A DNA stretch of 64,000 nucleotides from Seiridium cupressi (taxonomy: Eukaryota; Ascomycota; Sordariomycetes; Amphisphaeriales; Sporocadaceae): positions 310,001-374,000 of the forward strand of contig JARVKI010000034.1 of assembly GCA_036674765.1 (NCBI GenBank). Reading direction: 5' to 3'. The notes under the pieces are model-generated. The model was not told the DNA's origin. It saw only the letters and a list, made by a program, of their open reading frames with translations, and did not search any database. Shown one piece after another: positions 23,144 to 33,751 of the stretch. The translations under genes and the position numbers were made by a program. Position 1 is the first letter of the stretch. Each line of letters starts with the position of its first letter.

Positions 23144-24489
23144 TTACAAAACAAGCCTGCCGGGGTCCTTCTCCAGCACCAACTTCAACCTCGCCAGGAA
23201 CGCCTGTGCCCTCTTCTCTTCGCTCTTTGGTACAGTAAGGCTGAAGGTGTTGGCGCCAGTCGTGATACCAGGCGGACCAAGTGATGGTGCTCGCTTAGGG
23301 GCAGTCTTTGGCTTAGGAGCCAGGAAATCAATGATGTCTACCTTCGCGGGCTTGGGCTTGGGCGCAACGCCGGTGAACGAGGTTGGCGGCACGGCTGTGA
23401 TTTGAGGGATATAGAAGCCTCGGGAGACCTTAGCGTCGACCTTGTTAAGTCCGAGCACTTGGTCAAACAGCTCATCGGCACTGGGCTTGTAGTTGGATGG
23501 GAGCGGTAGCTCATCGTTGGCTATCTCAGCAGCGCGGGCGACGAACGTCGAGAGCGGCAGGAAGGTGCCCAGAGTAGCCTCGACCTTCTGCTGGACTTCG
23601 ATGACAGCTTCCAACGAGACAGGAACTGCGACGAGGAGGTCCTGGAGCACAGGAACCTCAGCTGCAGCGGCCTTTGCGGCCTTGGGGGCAGCGGCGGGTT
23701 TGGCGATCTTGATGTTGCTCAGATCCAAGTGGGCATTGTGATCGAAGCGCTTCTTGATGTCCGCCGGTCTCGATTCGGTGATAGTGCCAAGGTAAGCCAA
23801 CACATCACCCTTCAGCAGACGTCCCTGGGGACCGGTGGGAGTGATCTCGCTAACGGCCGTCTCGTCCAGCTTGTTCTCTTTTATCAAGTGCTCTACCGAC
23901 GGGTACAGAGGGTACTTCTGTGGCGGGGCCTTCCCACCAGACTTCTTTCTCTTGCTGGGGTCTGCTGCTTTCTTCTGAGGGGCAGACTCCTGGGGCTCTG
24001 CGGATTTTGCTGGTGCTTCGTCCTTCTTGGCCTCCTTTGGTGCGGCCTTGGACTCGTCTGCTGGGATTTCGAGGGAGCTGATGTCATCGCCGGGCTCGGC
24101 AAGAACGCCGATGCGGGTGCCCACCTGAACTCCCTTGCTCCCATCTCGCTCGAAGATCTTCATCACGATACCATCATCTTGCGCCTCAACATCCATAGAA
24201 GCCTTGTCGGTCTCGATCTCAAGGAGCACGTCGCCGGCCACGAACTCATCTCCCTCCTTGAGCTTCCACGTTGCGATGTTCCCCTCGGTCATGGTTGGCG
24301 ACAATGCTGGCATGGTGAAGTTCTGGGCAGCTCGCGATGCAGCGGAAGTCCGGAGGCCTTGCGGGAGGATTAGCTACGACCAGGGCACAGGAGGGCTCAA
24401 TTGGACATACCTCTGACGGCAGCATCTTGGGCGACTCTACGGCTTGCCAGCCGTGCTGACAGGCGACACGCCGTCGCGAAGGAAGCCAT
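23144..24489 (-). CDS. PDX1: Pyruvate dehydrogenase complex protein X (E3-binding protein)
   Basis: Exons 24489-24411 and 24357-23144 (intron 24410-24358) encode 430 residues. The first 40 residues are an Arg/Ala/Ser-rich mitochondrial presequence. A lipoyl domain follows (MPALSPTMTEG, lipoylated Lys near residue 78 in ETDKASMDV), then a charged Ala/Pro/Lys linker and a peripheral-subunit-binding domain (YPSVEHLIKENKLDE...GRLLKGDVL). The C-terminal part is short and lacks the HxxxDG active site of the E2 acyltransferase. That domain plan and length fit fungal Pdx1, which anchors dihydrolipoamide dehydrogenase (E3) to the E2 core in the matrix. It is transcribed divergently from another mitochondrial gene 443 bp away. 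Confidence 0.93.
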
Positions 24490-24932
24490 TGTGTTGGCCA
24501 GAGGGGAGGATGAAGCTCGGGTGAGCTTTTTTAGGCGTAGGCGTTGAGATGTTAAAGCTCCCTTGGCTAGCGCTGCGAACTGGATTGGCTTTGGCCTGGC
24601 TCTGCTCTGCGATTTCAATGCGCGCCCCAAATCTTTTGGTTGGGGTCCGGCCTTTTCCGGGCCTCAATCAGACCTTCGTGGGGCCTTTCTGTGTCCCTGC
24701 ACGTCCTAGCGCTCAAATATTTCGCCGAACCCCTGGTATCTGCAAGCTCCAGTGCTTCGGGACCAATTGGTGTCATACCGGTCGCGATAATTTTGGAGCT
24801 TCCGGGAGCTCGAGCGACGTCGAAGCTACATTGTACTGTCCACGCGCAGAGTCGGCACTTTTGCGTGTACCAATTGCCTTTGTAGGCCCCCTCAGCTGTT
24901 GCGATTCTCCGACAGATCAGAATTGAGATGCA
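24490..24932. promoter_or_regulatory. Shared promoter of a head-to-head mitochondrial gene pair
   Basis: These 443 bases separate the start codons of PDX1 (-) and the downstream membrane-protein gene (+), so both must take their promoters from it. It has no TATA box that I can see and includes an ATTGG (CCAAT complement) motif near 24579. Co-regulation is inferred from the layout only. Confidence 0.5.
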
Positions 24933-25970
24933 ATGACACTTCCGGCAGCAAATTGTCGGGGCTTCACGCACCCAGTCATTCTCTTAATCAGAAGTTCTCT
25001 GCCCTCGCAAGCCCGGCAGAGCATCACATCTAGCCGCCCGCCATGCTTTCGATTGGCCACAGACCATCGATTGGCCACAGACCAGCGATCGGTCAGACCG
25101 TTCACGACGGGCACGCATCATTGTCAGCAGGTCAGGCCCAAACCGAAGCCCTCGCTTGTCACCAAGACAAAGACCAAGGTATCGACTCCCACCAGTCGGC
25201 CCGTCACCGCGTCGTCCTCTTATGCCCAAGCGTTGGCACAAAGACCCGGTGGGGCTATACTGTACGAGGGCGCGGGTCAGAAGCTCTTCATCTTCTCTAG
25301 CTACATGGCAGGGTTTGCTTGTATGGGTGGAGCTGCACTCAATGTTGCCTTCAATGTCTACAATGTTCCTCCTGGGGTCCCGGCGTGGACCGCCTATGCC
25401 TTCGGGTCTGTTGGTATCATGCTTGCCATCTTGGGCACGAGTTTTATTCTGAAACCTTCCAATATCGTACGCCGGATAAGGATTTTACCTGCCCCAGAAA
25501 CACTCACCAAGCCAGTATCAACTGGCTACTCGGCTCCTGCCAAGGTACAAATCGAAGTACTCTCTCGGAAGCTGAGCCCAATCCCTGGTCTTCCTCTTAC
25601 GAAAACGATCGTCGAGCCCAAAGACATCCTGCTCAGGGCGAGGATGTACAATCCGCTGCCCTTGGGCGTAAAACCAGAGCCTAGCATGGCCCAGGATTGG
25701 ATTGAGCGCAAGAGAGCTAGGGCAGACTACGATGAGAAACACCCTATGACTGCCCACTTCCGTGATGTGGGATGGCTCTTCTCGGGTTTCTTTCACAGCT
25801 TACGCAGAGGCATCACCGGAGAAGGTTTTGCGCCCATTGAGGTCAACGGCCAGAAGCTCAAGCTAGACATCTCCAATGGATATGTTTTGGAAGATGGCAA
25901 ACCAATGGACAGGATCTTGAAGATTGAGCCGGAGGATAACAGGGCTCCTCTGCTCTTCCGCAAGACCTAG
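24933..25970 (+). CDS. Mitochondrial two-TM membrane protein, TMEM223/TMEM70-like
   Basis: A single-exon ORF of 345 residues. The first ~100 residues are basic, Ser/Thr-rich and almost free of acid, as in a mitochondrial presequence. The core starts at GGAILYEGAGQKLFIFSSY and holds two TM segments (about 120-140, and 150-170: AFGSVGIMLAILGTSFIL) followed by a polar C-terminal half (RRIRILP, AQDWIERKRARADYDEKHP). This layout, a short 'ILYEG' entry then two close TMs, resembles the TMEM223/TMEM186/TMEM70 group of inner-membrane proteins linked to respiratory-complex assembly; that assignment is from pattern memory and not certain. An 18-bp tandem duplication in the presequence gives RLATDH-RLATDQ. 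An ATG at 24928 lies in another frame. Confidence 0.7.
   Translation: MTLPAANCRGFTHPVILLIRSSLPSQARQSITSSRPPCFRLATDHRLATDQRSVRPFTTGTHHCQQVRPKPKPSLVTKTKTKVSTPTSRPVTASSSYAQALAQRPGGAILYEGAGQKLFIFSSYMAGFACMGGAALNVAFNVYNVPPGVPAWTAYAFGSVGIMLAILGTSFILKPSNIVRRIRILPAPETLTKPVSTGYSAPAKVQIEVLSRKLSPIPGLPLTKTIVEPKDILLRARMYNPLPLGVKPEPSMAQDWIERKRARADYDEKHPMTAHFRDVGWLFSGFFHSLRRGITGEGFAPIEVNGQKLKLDISNGYVLEDGKPMDRILKIEPEDNRAPLLFRKT
25050..25085 (+). repeat. In-frame 18-bp tandem duplication in the presequence
   Basis: Two head-to-tail copies (25050-25067 and 25068-25085) differ only in the last base. They encode the six-residue pair RLATDH and RLATDQ in the targeting region, where length changes are usually tolerated. 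Confidence 0.9.
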
Positions 25971-26454
25971 CCAAGTGATGAGCTTGGTAATCTTGGACCC
26001 TGTACCTGTACAATGTACTATCGAGTGTAATACCAATAGGAACTGGCGCACTATGGAGACCAATCATGTATATAGAACCAGACCTTGCGACCGCCATCGC
26101 GACATAGACCATCTCGGACGGGTCGCCGGGTTGTCGACTAACGGTAAGTCGTTGTAGCCTATGACTCAACTTACCGTTACGAAACGTGCATAAATTGATC
26201 ATGCGCCTTCTTCCATACCGATCTGTTTCGTGCAGCTCTGGGCCTGCAATATGGTATGGGCTGCTTACTTAGGCTAGCAGCAGACAAGGATTAATTCGGG
26301 GAGATTCGGACAATGTCGCAGCCGCATGACCAGTGGGTGAATATTTGCCAAGGCCCGACAACGACTATAAATATGGTAGGAAAGGTGATGGGAGTGCAAT
26401 TAAAAACAGTCATAACGAGTATATAATCATACATACTTGATAGACACCAGCATC
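25971..26454. promoter_or_regulatory. Upstream region of the Sulfotransfer_4 gene with TATA box
   Basis: TATAAATA at 26366-26373 lies 82 bases before the start codon at 26455. The remainder is the 3' flank of the mitochondrial gene; no other gene is seen. Confidence 0.5.
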
Positions 26455-27378
26455 ATGAAGGTCATCGTCCTTGGAATGCCTCGCACAGGCACACAATGTG
26501 AATATTATGAATGCTCGGTCGCCCTTGAATCCAATGCCCGACTAACGGCTTCGCAGCGTTGGTAGATGCATTGAGTCAGCTAGGCATATCACCCGGGTAC
26601 CACATGCGTGAAGTGGGCAAGAACAAGCATCAAGCCGCCTGGATCGAAGCCATTGAAGCCAAATACGAAGGCAAGGGTGAACCACACGGCCGCGAGCAAT
26701 TTGATAAGCTGCTCGGAGACTTTGAGGCATGATTTTCCCTAAAGCTTTTGATCCAAGACAATCCACCATATTTCCGTTCTGCCACTCTATGAGCATCCTC
26801 CGGACTCTCACACCATCTTACAGGCTGTGGCAGACTATCCAGCTGCTATCTTCCCAGAAGAGCTGATAGAAGCTTACCCGGAAGCGGCTATCATCCTCAC
26901 CGTACGCGCCGAGAATAAATTCTACGACAGCATGATGAGCACGCTCATCCATGCATATCTCAACGCACCTAAGCCTAACCCGAGTCCCATGGCGCCATTG
27001 GCAGCCAAGTACCACACACATTGTGTAAGTTTATTCTTGATCCCCCCTGCGCATTGTTGTATATTTCACCTTGTGTGAGAAAACATCATTCCAATTTCTC
27101 ACGCTCTCTGTTAGTGGAATGACGACTTCCCAACTTACGGGCGCGACGCATACCGCAGACAGAACGAACTGGTGCGGAAGGCCGCCCAGAGGAAGAAGTT
27201 CCTCGAGTACGAGACCGGGAGTGGATGGGGTCCGTTGTGCGAATTCCTGGGTCTGCCTGTCCCAGATGCCCCGTACCCTCGTAGTGACGATTGGGTGGCG
27301 TACAAGAAGGACGTTGAGGAAAGGGAGAGGCTGAGGAAGGGAGCAGGAGGAGAAGGCGACGGCAGCGGTTTAGAATGA
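26455..27378 (+). CDS. Sulfotransfer_4 family P-loop protein
   Basis: Four exons (26455-26497, 26557-26726, 26824-27024, 27115-27378) sum to 678 bases, 225 residues. The N-terminus has the sulfate-donor P-loop GMPRTGTQS, split by intron 1; then YHMREVGKN, FDKLLGDFE, AVADYPAAIFPEELIEAYP and ILTVRAENKFYDSM follow in family order. This is the pattern of the sulfotransferase-like Sulfotransfer_4 (PF17784) proteins, small fungal P-loop enzymes whose substrates are mostly unknown. Intron 2 (26727-26823) begins GC rather than GT (GAG|GCATGA) and ends TTACAG; no GT donor preserves the conserved LLGDFE-AVADYPA join. The C-terminus is Lys/Glu/Gly-rich. The gene looks complete otherwise, with a TATA box 82 bp upstream. 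Confidence 0.85.
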
Positions 27379-28033
27379 TGTAGTCATTATGTCTGGACCG
27401 ATGATAGAGTAGATCATGGTTTATGTTATCAGGATGTCGATTTCTGAATCGCCTTCATTAGTTGGAGTCGGAGGTAGACCCTCGTATTCGGAGAACCCTT
27501 GTTTTTTATCAGGAGGAAGACAACGCGACTGGTCGATCTCTCCTACTATAGTATCCAATTACTGAATGATAGGTTGCACATAGCGAAGCAGAAGACATTG
27601 TCTTTTCAAATAGGGAGCCGACAGCAACAAAACAACACTTGAGAAAATCAGGCAGCTTGATTAGTGAGTGCTGTTTTTCGCTTGTAGATATCTCAGTTTT
27701 GCCTTGACCTGGCCAATTCGGCTTCCTTCTCGCAACAAGCACTGCTGATTGGGAACATGGATTTTCGGTCTGCACGCCCGCAGTGATACTTGCTGGGCCG
27801 TGCTGCATCGCAGCCGAGCAAACCCAGACTGAAAGTCAACCTTGCAGCCTCGATAATTGCGCGGTCGTTGCCAATGGCTGATTTATATAACCAATACCAA
27901 TGAATCGATGCGTTTCATGGTCAGGCTGAAGCTTTGGACGATTTGATCATTTGTTGTGCCGACGAATGTATCGTGTTGTTATATCCAAGCCATACCAAAG
28001 AAATCCGACCTTGAGTCGTCACACTTGGTAATC
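27379..28033. other. Intergenic, no gene seen
   Basis: 3' flank of the Sulfotransfer_4 gene and the approach to a HET fragment. AT-rich in parts; no repeat or ORF of note. Confidence 0.4.
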
Positions 28034-28234
28034 ATGTATCTCATCGACATAAGCACCTTGAGACTCAAATGGTTTCTAGCTGACCCTCCGCTGTATGTAA
28101 TCTCGTCCCATAGCTGGGCTACCGATGAAGTGATATTCGGCATGTTCAACAGCCAGTCAAACCCCCAGAGCAAGGCGAGCTGCCAGAAAATCAAGTTGGC
28201 TTGCGACCAGGCGCTTCGAGGGGGTCTTGGTTAG
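28034..28234 (+). pseudogene. HET N-terminal fragment
   Basis: The 66 codons from the ATG at 28034 match the N-terminus of HET proteins of the 'MRLL-type' group: MYLIDISTLRLKWF, PPLYVISSHSWATDEVIF, then a CDQALRGGLG end. Families of this type continue WVWIDTCCI; here the next codon is TAG at 28232-28234, where TGG is expected, and no frame after it resumes the homology. The rest of the gene is missing or unrecognisable, so this is a relic, about 0.7 kb upstream of a second broken HET gene. Confidence 0.75.
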
Positions 28235-28939
28235 GTACGTGTAGTGAAAGATGTGAAGATCTTTACATGCAAAGTGGCTTTTTGTGAACCGGGGTCTATT
28301 TACATGTTCGACAATTTGTCGGAATGACCCCACAGCCAGGTGGTCTGAACCGGTCGTGCAGGATGTCTTAGTTCTTGTGTAGGTAGGTAGGTCTATGAGC
28401 AGTCAAACTGCTCCAGGGAGAGGCTGGATCGAATTTCGTAACTGGGATTGGCAAAGGCTGCCTAATGCTGCTGTAAGCAGCAGACATGCCGAAATAGAAA
28501 CGGGTGACCCTACCCCCTTACGAATGCCATGACTGGCACTTAAGGGAGCTCTTTGACACTTCCGGCCACTCATCTTTTAGCAAGGGGAAGTGGCAGCAAC
28601 CATCAATCGTGCAGGTGCAGGTGCAAGTTCGAGGCTGACAGCAACTCAGCTGCAACTTTTCCAAGCGGTAGCGCAGTATCCCAACGCCATCTCCCTGATT
28701 CAATTGTGTTTAAGAAGCAAAGCTGGCTTCTGCTCTAGCTTCAAGGCTGCATATCATGACGCACAACGACGCCACTACCTGCATAGCAAGCACAATTCCC
28801 TCATCGTGCTGCAACCCGTCTCAACTTTGTTGTGTCCCAGTTTCTTCACCTATTCACATGGATAAATAATCACCCAGTATCTTTGCTCCGCTGAGTATGG
28901 AAACTGCATGTGAACATTCTTTCTACAACTAAATTCAAT
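28235..28939. other. Intergenic between two HET relics
   Basis: No HET homology or other gene was recognised in this 0.7 kb on either strand. It may hold the eroded remainder of the upstream fragment. Confidence 0.4.
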
Positions 28940-31201
28940 ATGGACGACTCAAACCTCGCGAATTTTGCTGCGGACTAGTCTTCTGGGACGAGAAAGAATT
29001 TATGAGCCACAAGTATTATCGATCACTGCCATTGCTCAAAGATCTCTCTGGAAAATCTCAGTGTCCCTTCTGCAAGGAATTTTGCACTGCCCTCTCAAGA
29101 GAACGACCCGATGCAAGTGACGACACTCGCTGCAAGTTCACTTTGGATACTCATCACGATGGGTTCATACAACTCACCATATCATTTTGCTGTTCCTTGT
29201 CGAGTGCTCCAGACTCCGGCAAAGCAGTCAAGGACTGGGATAGCACCGGCTCGGGCAATTATCTTGAGCATATATGTTATTGGATGATTGCATACGCTGA
29301 AGGCAAGTTGAATATCCGTCGGAATGCTCGCAGCTCTCGGAGGCGCAAAAATGCGGCTGTAAAGCATGTCTATTTATACTTCATGCGAGTATACTTGTAT
29401 AATGATTGTGCGCTGATCACCCTTAACTGGGCGGCCAGGAAAGTCGGACAGATTCCACAACCGTCCCGACTGGCAGTCGCACACTATGGATATAAGTACG
29501 AGATTCAGCAGCGTAGATAAGTGGTTGGAATGCTGTGTCTTGAACCAAAATGGGTTACATAAAAAGTGTTCTGATGTTAAGACACCGGGGTATCCTAGAC
29601 GTCTGCTTGATATAGGAGTGTTTCAGACGTCCAACTCCGTACGGTTGACTGACACGAGAACGTGGTCCAACCCGCTTCCTGAGTACACGGCTCTCAGCCA
29701 TTGTTGGGGCCCTCCGACCGGTCGCCGCCCACTCCAAACCACATCAGCAAACCTTAAGGCGCACAAAACCAAGATTCCGATGGAAGACCTCCTCAGACGT
29801 TTCAAGATGCCGTAAAGATCACTCAGCGCCTTGGCAGGAAATTTCTCTGGGTCGACAGTCTCGCCATCATCCAAGATGACAAGCAAGACTGGCAGTCGGT
29901 ATCCGCTCAGATGGCGGCAATTTATGAAAATGCCTACTTGACAATCGCTGCGACAACGTCTGAAGATTGCCGAGGCGAATGTGACCTTGAGCCATGGGAT
30001 CTGCGTTTCATCGAGGGAAAGGCTAAAACTAGTCCAGGCAAATACCGACGCCTTTTGTCCGATACCTGGTATCGGGTCAAGCTCAAACATGCGAATAAGT
30101 CTTGGAAAGGCGCAATGACACGGTTGCCGCTTCATACGCGCGGGTGGACACTACAAGAAGCAGTGCTGTCGCGACGAATTCTACACATGGCATCTCGCCA
30201 CATGCTTTGGCAATGCCGAGCACTATTTGACCATGAAGATGCTAATGTTCGTATAAGCAGCTATCCTGGCCTAACGACTGACCTATCGAGGGTCGGATTT
30301 GTGTGGGATCGCTATAGGCACAACTACGATCACACCTGGTGGACATTGGTCAACAAGTACTCAGCACGAAGTTTGACAAAATCTACGGACAGGCTGCCTG
30401 CGATAGCCGGTATGATTCGCTTTCATTCAGCGAAGATTGACGACACGCCTCTACTTGGACTTTGGAAGAAAACCATTGCGCTTGATCTGGGATGGCGTTG
30501 CCAGCAAGAGCAAATTTATAAGGCTTCCGGAGTTCCAACTTGGACATGGCTCTCATCCGAGGGTGAGATGAAGGGACCTGTCAACTTCACTCCCGAATCC
30601 AACATTCTTCAAATTTCTATTGATTCATGTTATATAGAATGGGAAGGCCAGGCCTATGTCTCACCCCTCAAACAAGGTACCACGCTCATAGTCAAATCAA
30701 AGATCTTCGAGGCCAGTCTCCAAGAGGGTCGTTCGACCAAAGATCGGATTCGTGCACATTTCCATGAGGTTCTACTCCAGCCATTCCGGGAGGAAACCAA
30801 TTGTGTGCTTGAGTACTTCAGCGACATCGCTTTGAGTGGCGCTCAATGTACAGTTACGTACCTGTTACTGTACACATCGACATGCGATGCCTTAGGTATA
30901 GACCACTTATTTTCATTGTAACTGGAACAACTGTATCTGATATACCCAAAGACAGATGTGCTGCCAGGCAGCCATAATTCAAGGACCTCAGCGATCTAAG
31001 TCTAAATACGTTGTTTTTCTGGTACTGAAACGTGGAGCACCATTCAACCCTTCAGCATATGTTCGTATTGGATGTGGCGTGGCGAGTATGGAACCCGAGT
31101 TTAACCGCAAAGGGGTAGCGAATAACGTAATCGAACCTGCTTCCCGATTCATAGATCACGTTCTGAGAGATTGGTACGATACAACCGTTCAGCTGTGCTA
31201 A
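28940..31201 (+). pseudogene. HET-domain gene with several frame breaks
   Basis: Homology runs through three frames. Before and after 29002 the frame gives FCCGLVFWDEKEF and SQCPFCKEFC. Near 29486 it must shift to reach YTALSHCWGPP, and near 29788-29796 shift back (one base short) to read TFQDAVKITQRLG, FLWVDSLAIIQDDKQDW, AAIYENAYLTIAATTSEDC and TRGWTLQEAVLSRRIL, the HET core. The start is also lost: no ATG precedes the conserved N-terminus in its frame, and the ATG at 28940 meets a stop after 12 codons. The tail at 30956-31201 (AYVRIGCGV) again fits only after an unclear join. HET proteins start incompatibility cell death. The first shift could conceivably hide an unusual intron; the second cannot, because it splits contiguous conserved sequence. 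Confidence 0.75.
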
Positions 31202-32122
31202 GACGGTCAGCTCAGTAATGAAACATGATCACACCAAGGTTAAAGTTTCTATTTACTATTCGTTCCAACTCGCCCAATGCTAATGTTTATTTACGCGTAA
31301 GCATCCGTTGCAATGAGTTAATCTAAGTAGAATGTTTGAAATTAATTGTTCCTGGACATGAAGAAGAAGCGGAATTGGTATCCTCAGTGTATGAGCCGCT
31401 GTTACGACGATCTAGCTCTATAGCCTAAACATCAACGTTGTTCCTCAAATTTGTGATGGATATATCAAGAATTAGCATGTTTCTATTGCAGATTAACAAG
31501 GGTGGAAGATTCAAATGCTGAACAATATTTACACACAATTGTGCCGTTTGTTATATCCATTCTACCTAGCGCACTAGAACAGACCATATGGTAATTTTTC
31601 ACCATCGTAAGGCAACCTTTGCAGGCACGCAAAAAGAGAGAGAATAAAACACCTATCAGCTCAGTCACAATATCCCCCAGTATCAAACTCCTCAAAATCA
31701 GCCCTCAAAGGTAAGATGGGACGGGGCGTGGTTCTGTTCAATGTGTGCAACCGATTAGCACTAGTAATTGAATAGAATCACAACCCCCCTTACATGTTAC
31801 TTTACTTCGCAAAGTGATCACGCCGGTGGCTGTTTGCTGCTCATGCTCGTGCTCAGGGCATATGGTACGTGCGTCTGACCGTCGTCGGAACCTTCGGCAC
31901 TGACAATAGGTGATCCATGCGTTGTATATCACGAGCACTTATCTATGCTGCATACAGGGGCTTTCTTTTTTTACGCTAACGCTTGATGATGATCTCTATC
32001 ACAGCTACTCCCAAGGTACCATTTCCAATCTGGGAAGGCTTCGTCGTTGATTAGTCTAGACCATCCTCCCGATTGTAACCCCCACTGATAGCAGGGACCA
32101 TAACGAACTTCCACCTTTGACT
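31202..32122. other. Intergenic, no gene seen
   Basis: 3' flanks of the HET relic (+) and the next gene (-), which converge here. The sequence is AT-rich with no repeat or ORF worth naming. Confidence 0.4.
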
Positions 32123-33751
32123 TTAGTCTGCAAGCTTCAAATCCTCCAGCTCCTTCTTCAATACATCGACCGGTCTGAATGTGCTCTGAAATTGGCCAAT
32201 CACGTGCACTCGTTCCGGTACCTCGTCACCCCAGCTCTCAAAGAATGGGAATCCGTAGCTGGCGTAAGTCTTCGCATCAATCGGCGTGGGGGGCGGCGGG
32301 AGGCCCGTGACCTCGGAGAAAGCTTCCAGATCCAAGATCTGAAGATTGAGAAGGATGGATGCCTCGACATCCTAGGCCTCGGACGGATTTTTATCTGGCT
32401 CGATGGTCTGCTCGATCGAACCGCCAGCCGCAAGGCCCATCTCCTTGACCTTGGGCACCGGTGCCGGCGCGCCTGCGCTGCCTCCAGCTGCTGAGTTCTT
32501 TCTCGATATTCTTTTCATGCCGCTGTTCCCGAACCATGGTGCTGTGCCACCGTCAACGGATATGGGGGCCACGGGGGCCACGGGGACGGAAGTATTTCAC
32601 AGATCATTTCTATATCCGTTAATCGCTTTTCTGGTCTACACTGATTGTAGAGTTGCCAATGTAATCCATAGAGACATTTTGTTTCAGCGGATAGAGGGGT
32701 GACCCTTACCTTGCTCCAGCCCCATCAGTACAGCCGAAGAAGCGGCCCTTGCTGCATCATAGCCATACTGAAACAAGTTTCCGAACTGGGGCTTTATGTG
32801 GGACAACTTCAGAGTCAAGTTCGGCTTGAAGTATAAGCTCCCGAGTTTTATACTTTTTGCATCGGCCTCACTGGCGTTGAGATTGTTGAAGATGTTCAAG
32901 CCGGAAGTATCCGCGTCCAGAACTTGGTCCTTAACTGCAACTTCAAACTCGTCTCGTAGCAGATTCTTTAGGTCAAAGAGGGTGCTCTGCTCGCCAAGAC
33001 CTTTCTCAGCCAGAGCCAAAGTCCACTTGAAGGATTGCTCTTGCATGTTCTTGTACCGTACATCCAGCTTCTTCGGAACTTCGAACTTTACCGGGATAAT
33101 CTCGATCTGCATACCTCCCATCTTCTCTTCCCCAGTTGCTTGGGCTTCGACACTAAACCCGCTGCCCTTTGGCTTGGCAATGAATTGTCTGAATTTGCCA
33201 TCCTCGCTCATGATTCCATCGAGCCAGGTCTGGCCCGGGACGACCATGTAATCCTGAATCTGCTTGCCGTCCTTCAGCATCTTAAGTCGCTTCTGGCGCG
33301 TTTGTTCGTTCTCCCGCATGGGAAGACCAGAGACTGCGTTCACACCGCCGACGTAGACCTTGAGTGCAAACGGCCGCAACGCTGAAAAGTTGATCTCCAA
33401 AGCCTCACGCTGGTACATGGGGAAAAAGAGGCCACCCTTTGCTGCCATCTCAGACGGCATTTTGTCAGCGTAATCCTGCACCTTGAATAGGGGGAAGTGG
33501 CCCAGACCGGGCGGAACCAGGTTGGTGTCCTGATTATCCGGGACTCGTATAGTGCGGACGAGTGTGAGGGTCAGAGCGTCCGAGTCGGTGCCATGGTGAA
33601 TGAGAACGCTGCCCGAGCCCTCATTCTTGGTAGAGTTCAATGGCAGGTCTATGGTAATACGACGGAATTTCGAGAGAGATTCTTGAGAAGGCCCGGCTTC
33701 ATTTGACAAAATGCCCACCGGTAGGGCTGACGAGGATTCTGTAAGAACCAT
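32123..33751 (-). pseudogene. Conserved fungal protein of unknown function, broken in second exon
   Basis: Exon 1 (33751-32710) is open for 347 codons: TLVRTIRVPDN, VPPGLGHFPLFKVQDYADKMP, GGLFFPMYQREALEINF, VYVGGVNAVSG, QDYMVVPGQTWLDGI and PKGSGFSVEAQATG. I recognise this as a widespread fungal family without a named function. A donor at 32709 (G|GTAAGG) and an acceptor at 32626 (AAAAG) lead to a second exon whose frame carries the family's end (KEMGLAAGGSIEQTI, DVEASILLNLQIL, PIDAKTYASYGFPFF) to a stop at 32123. That exon contains TGA at 32599-32597 and TAG at 32374-32372; the latter lies where I expect Trp. If both are real the protein ends soon after exon 1. No signal peptide or TM is visible. 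Confidence 0.65.

Noticed and set aside
23729..24373. 214-codon frame on the + strand
   Set aside because: Antisense of PDX1.
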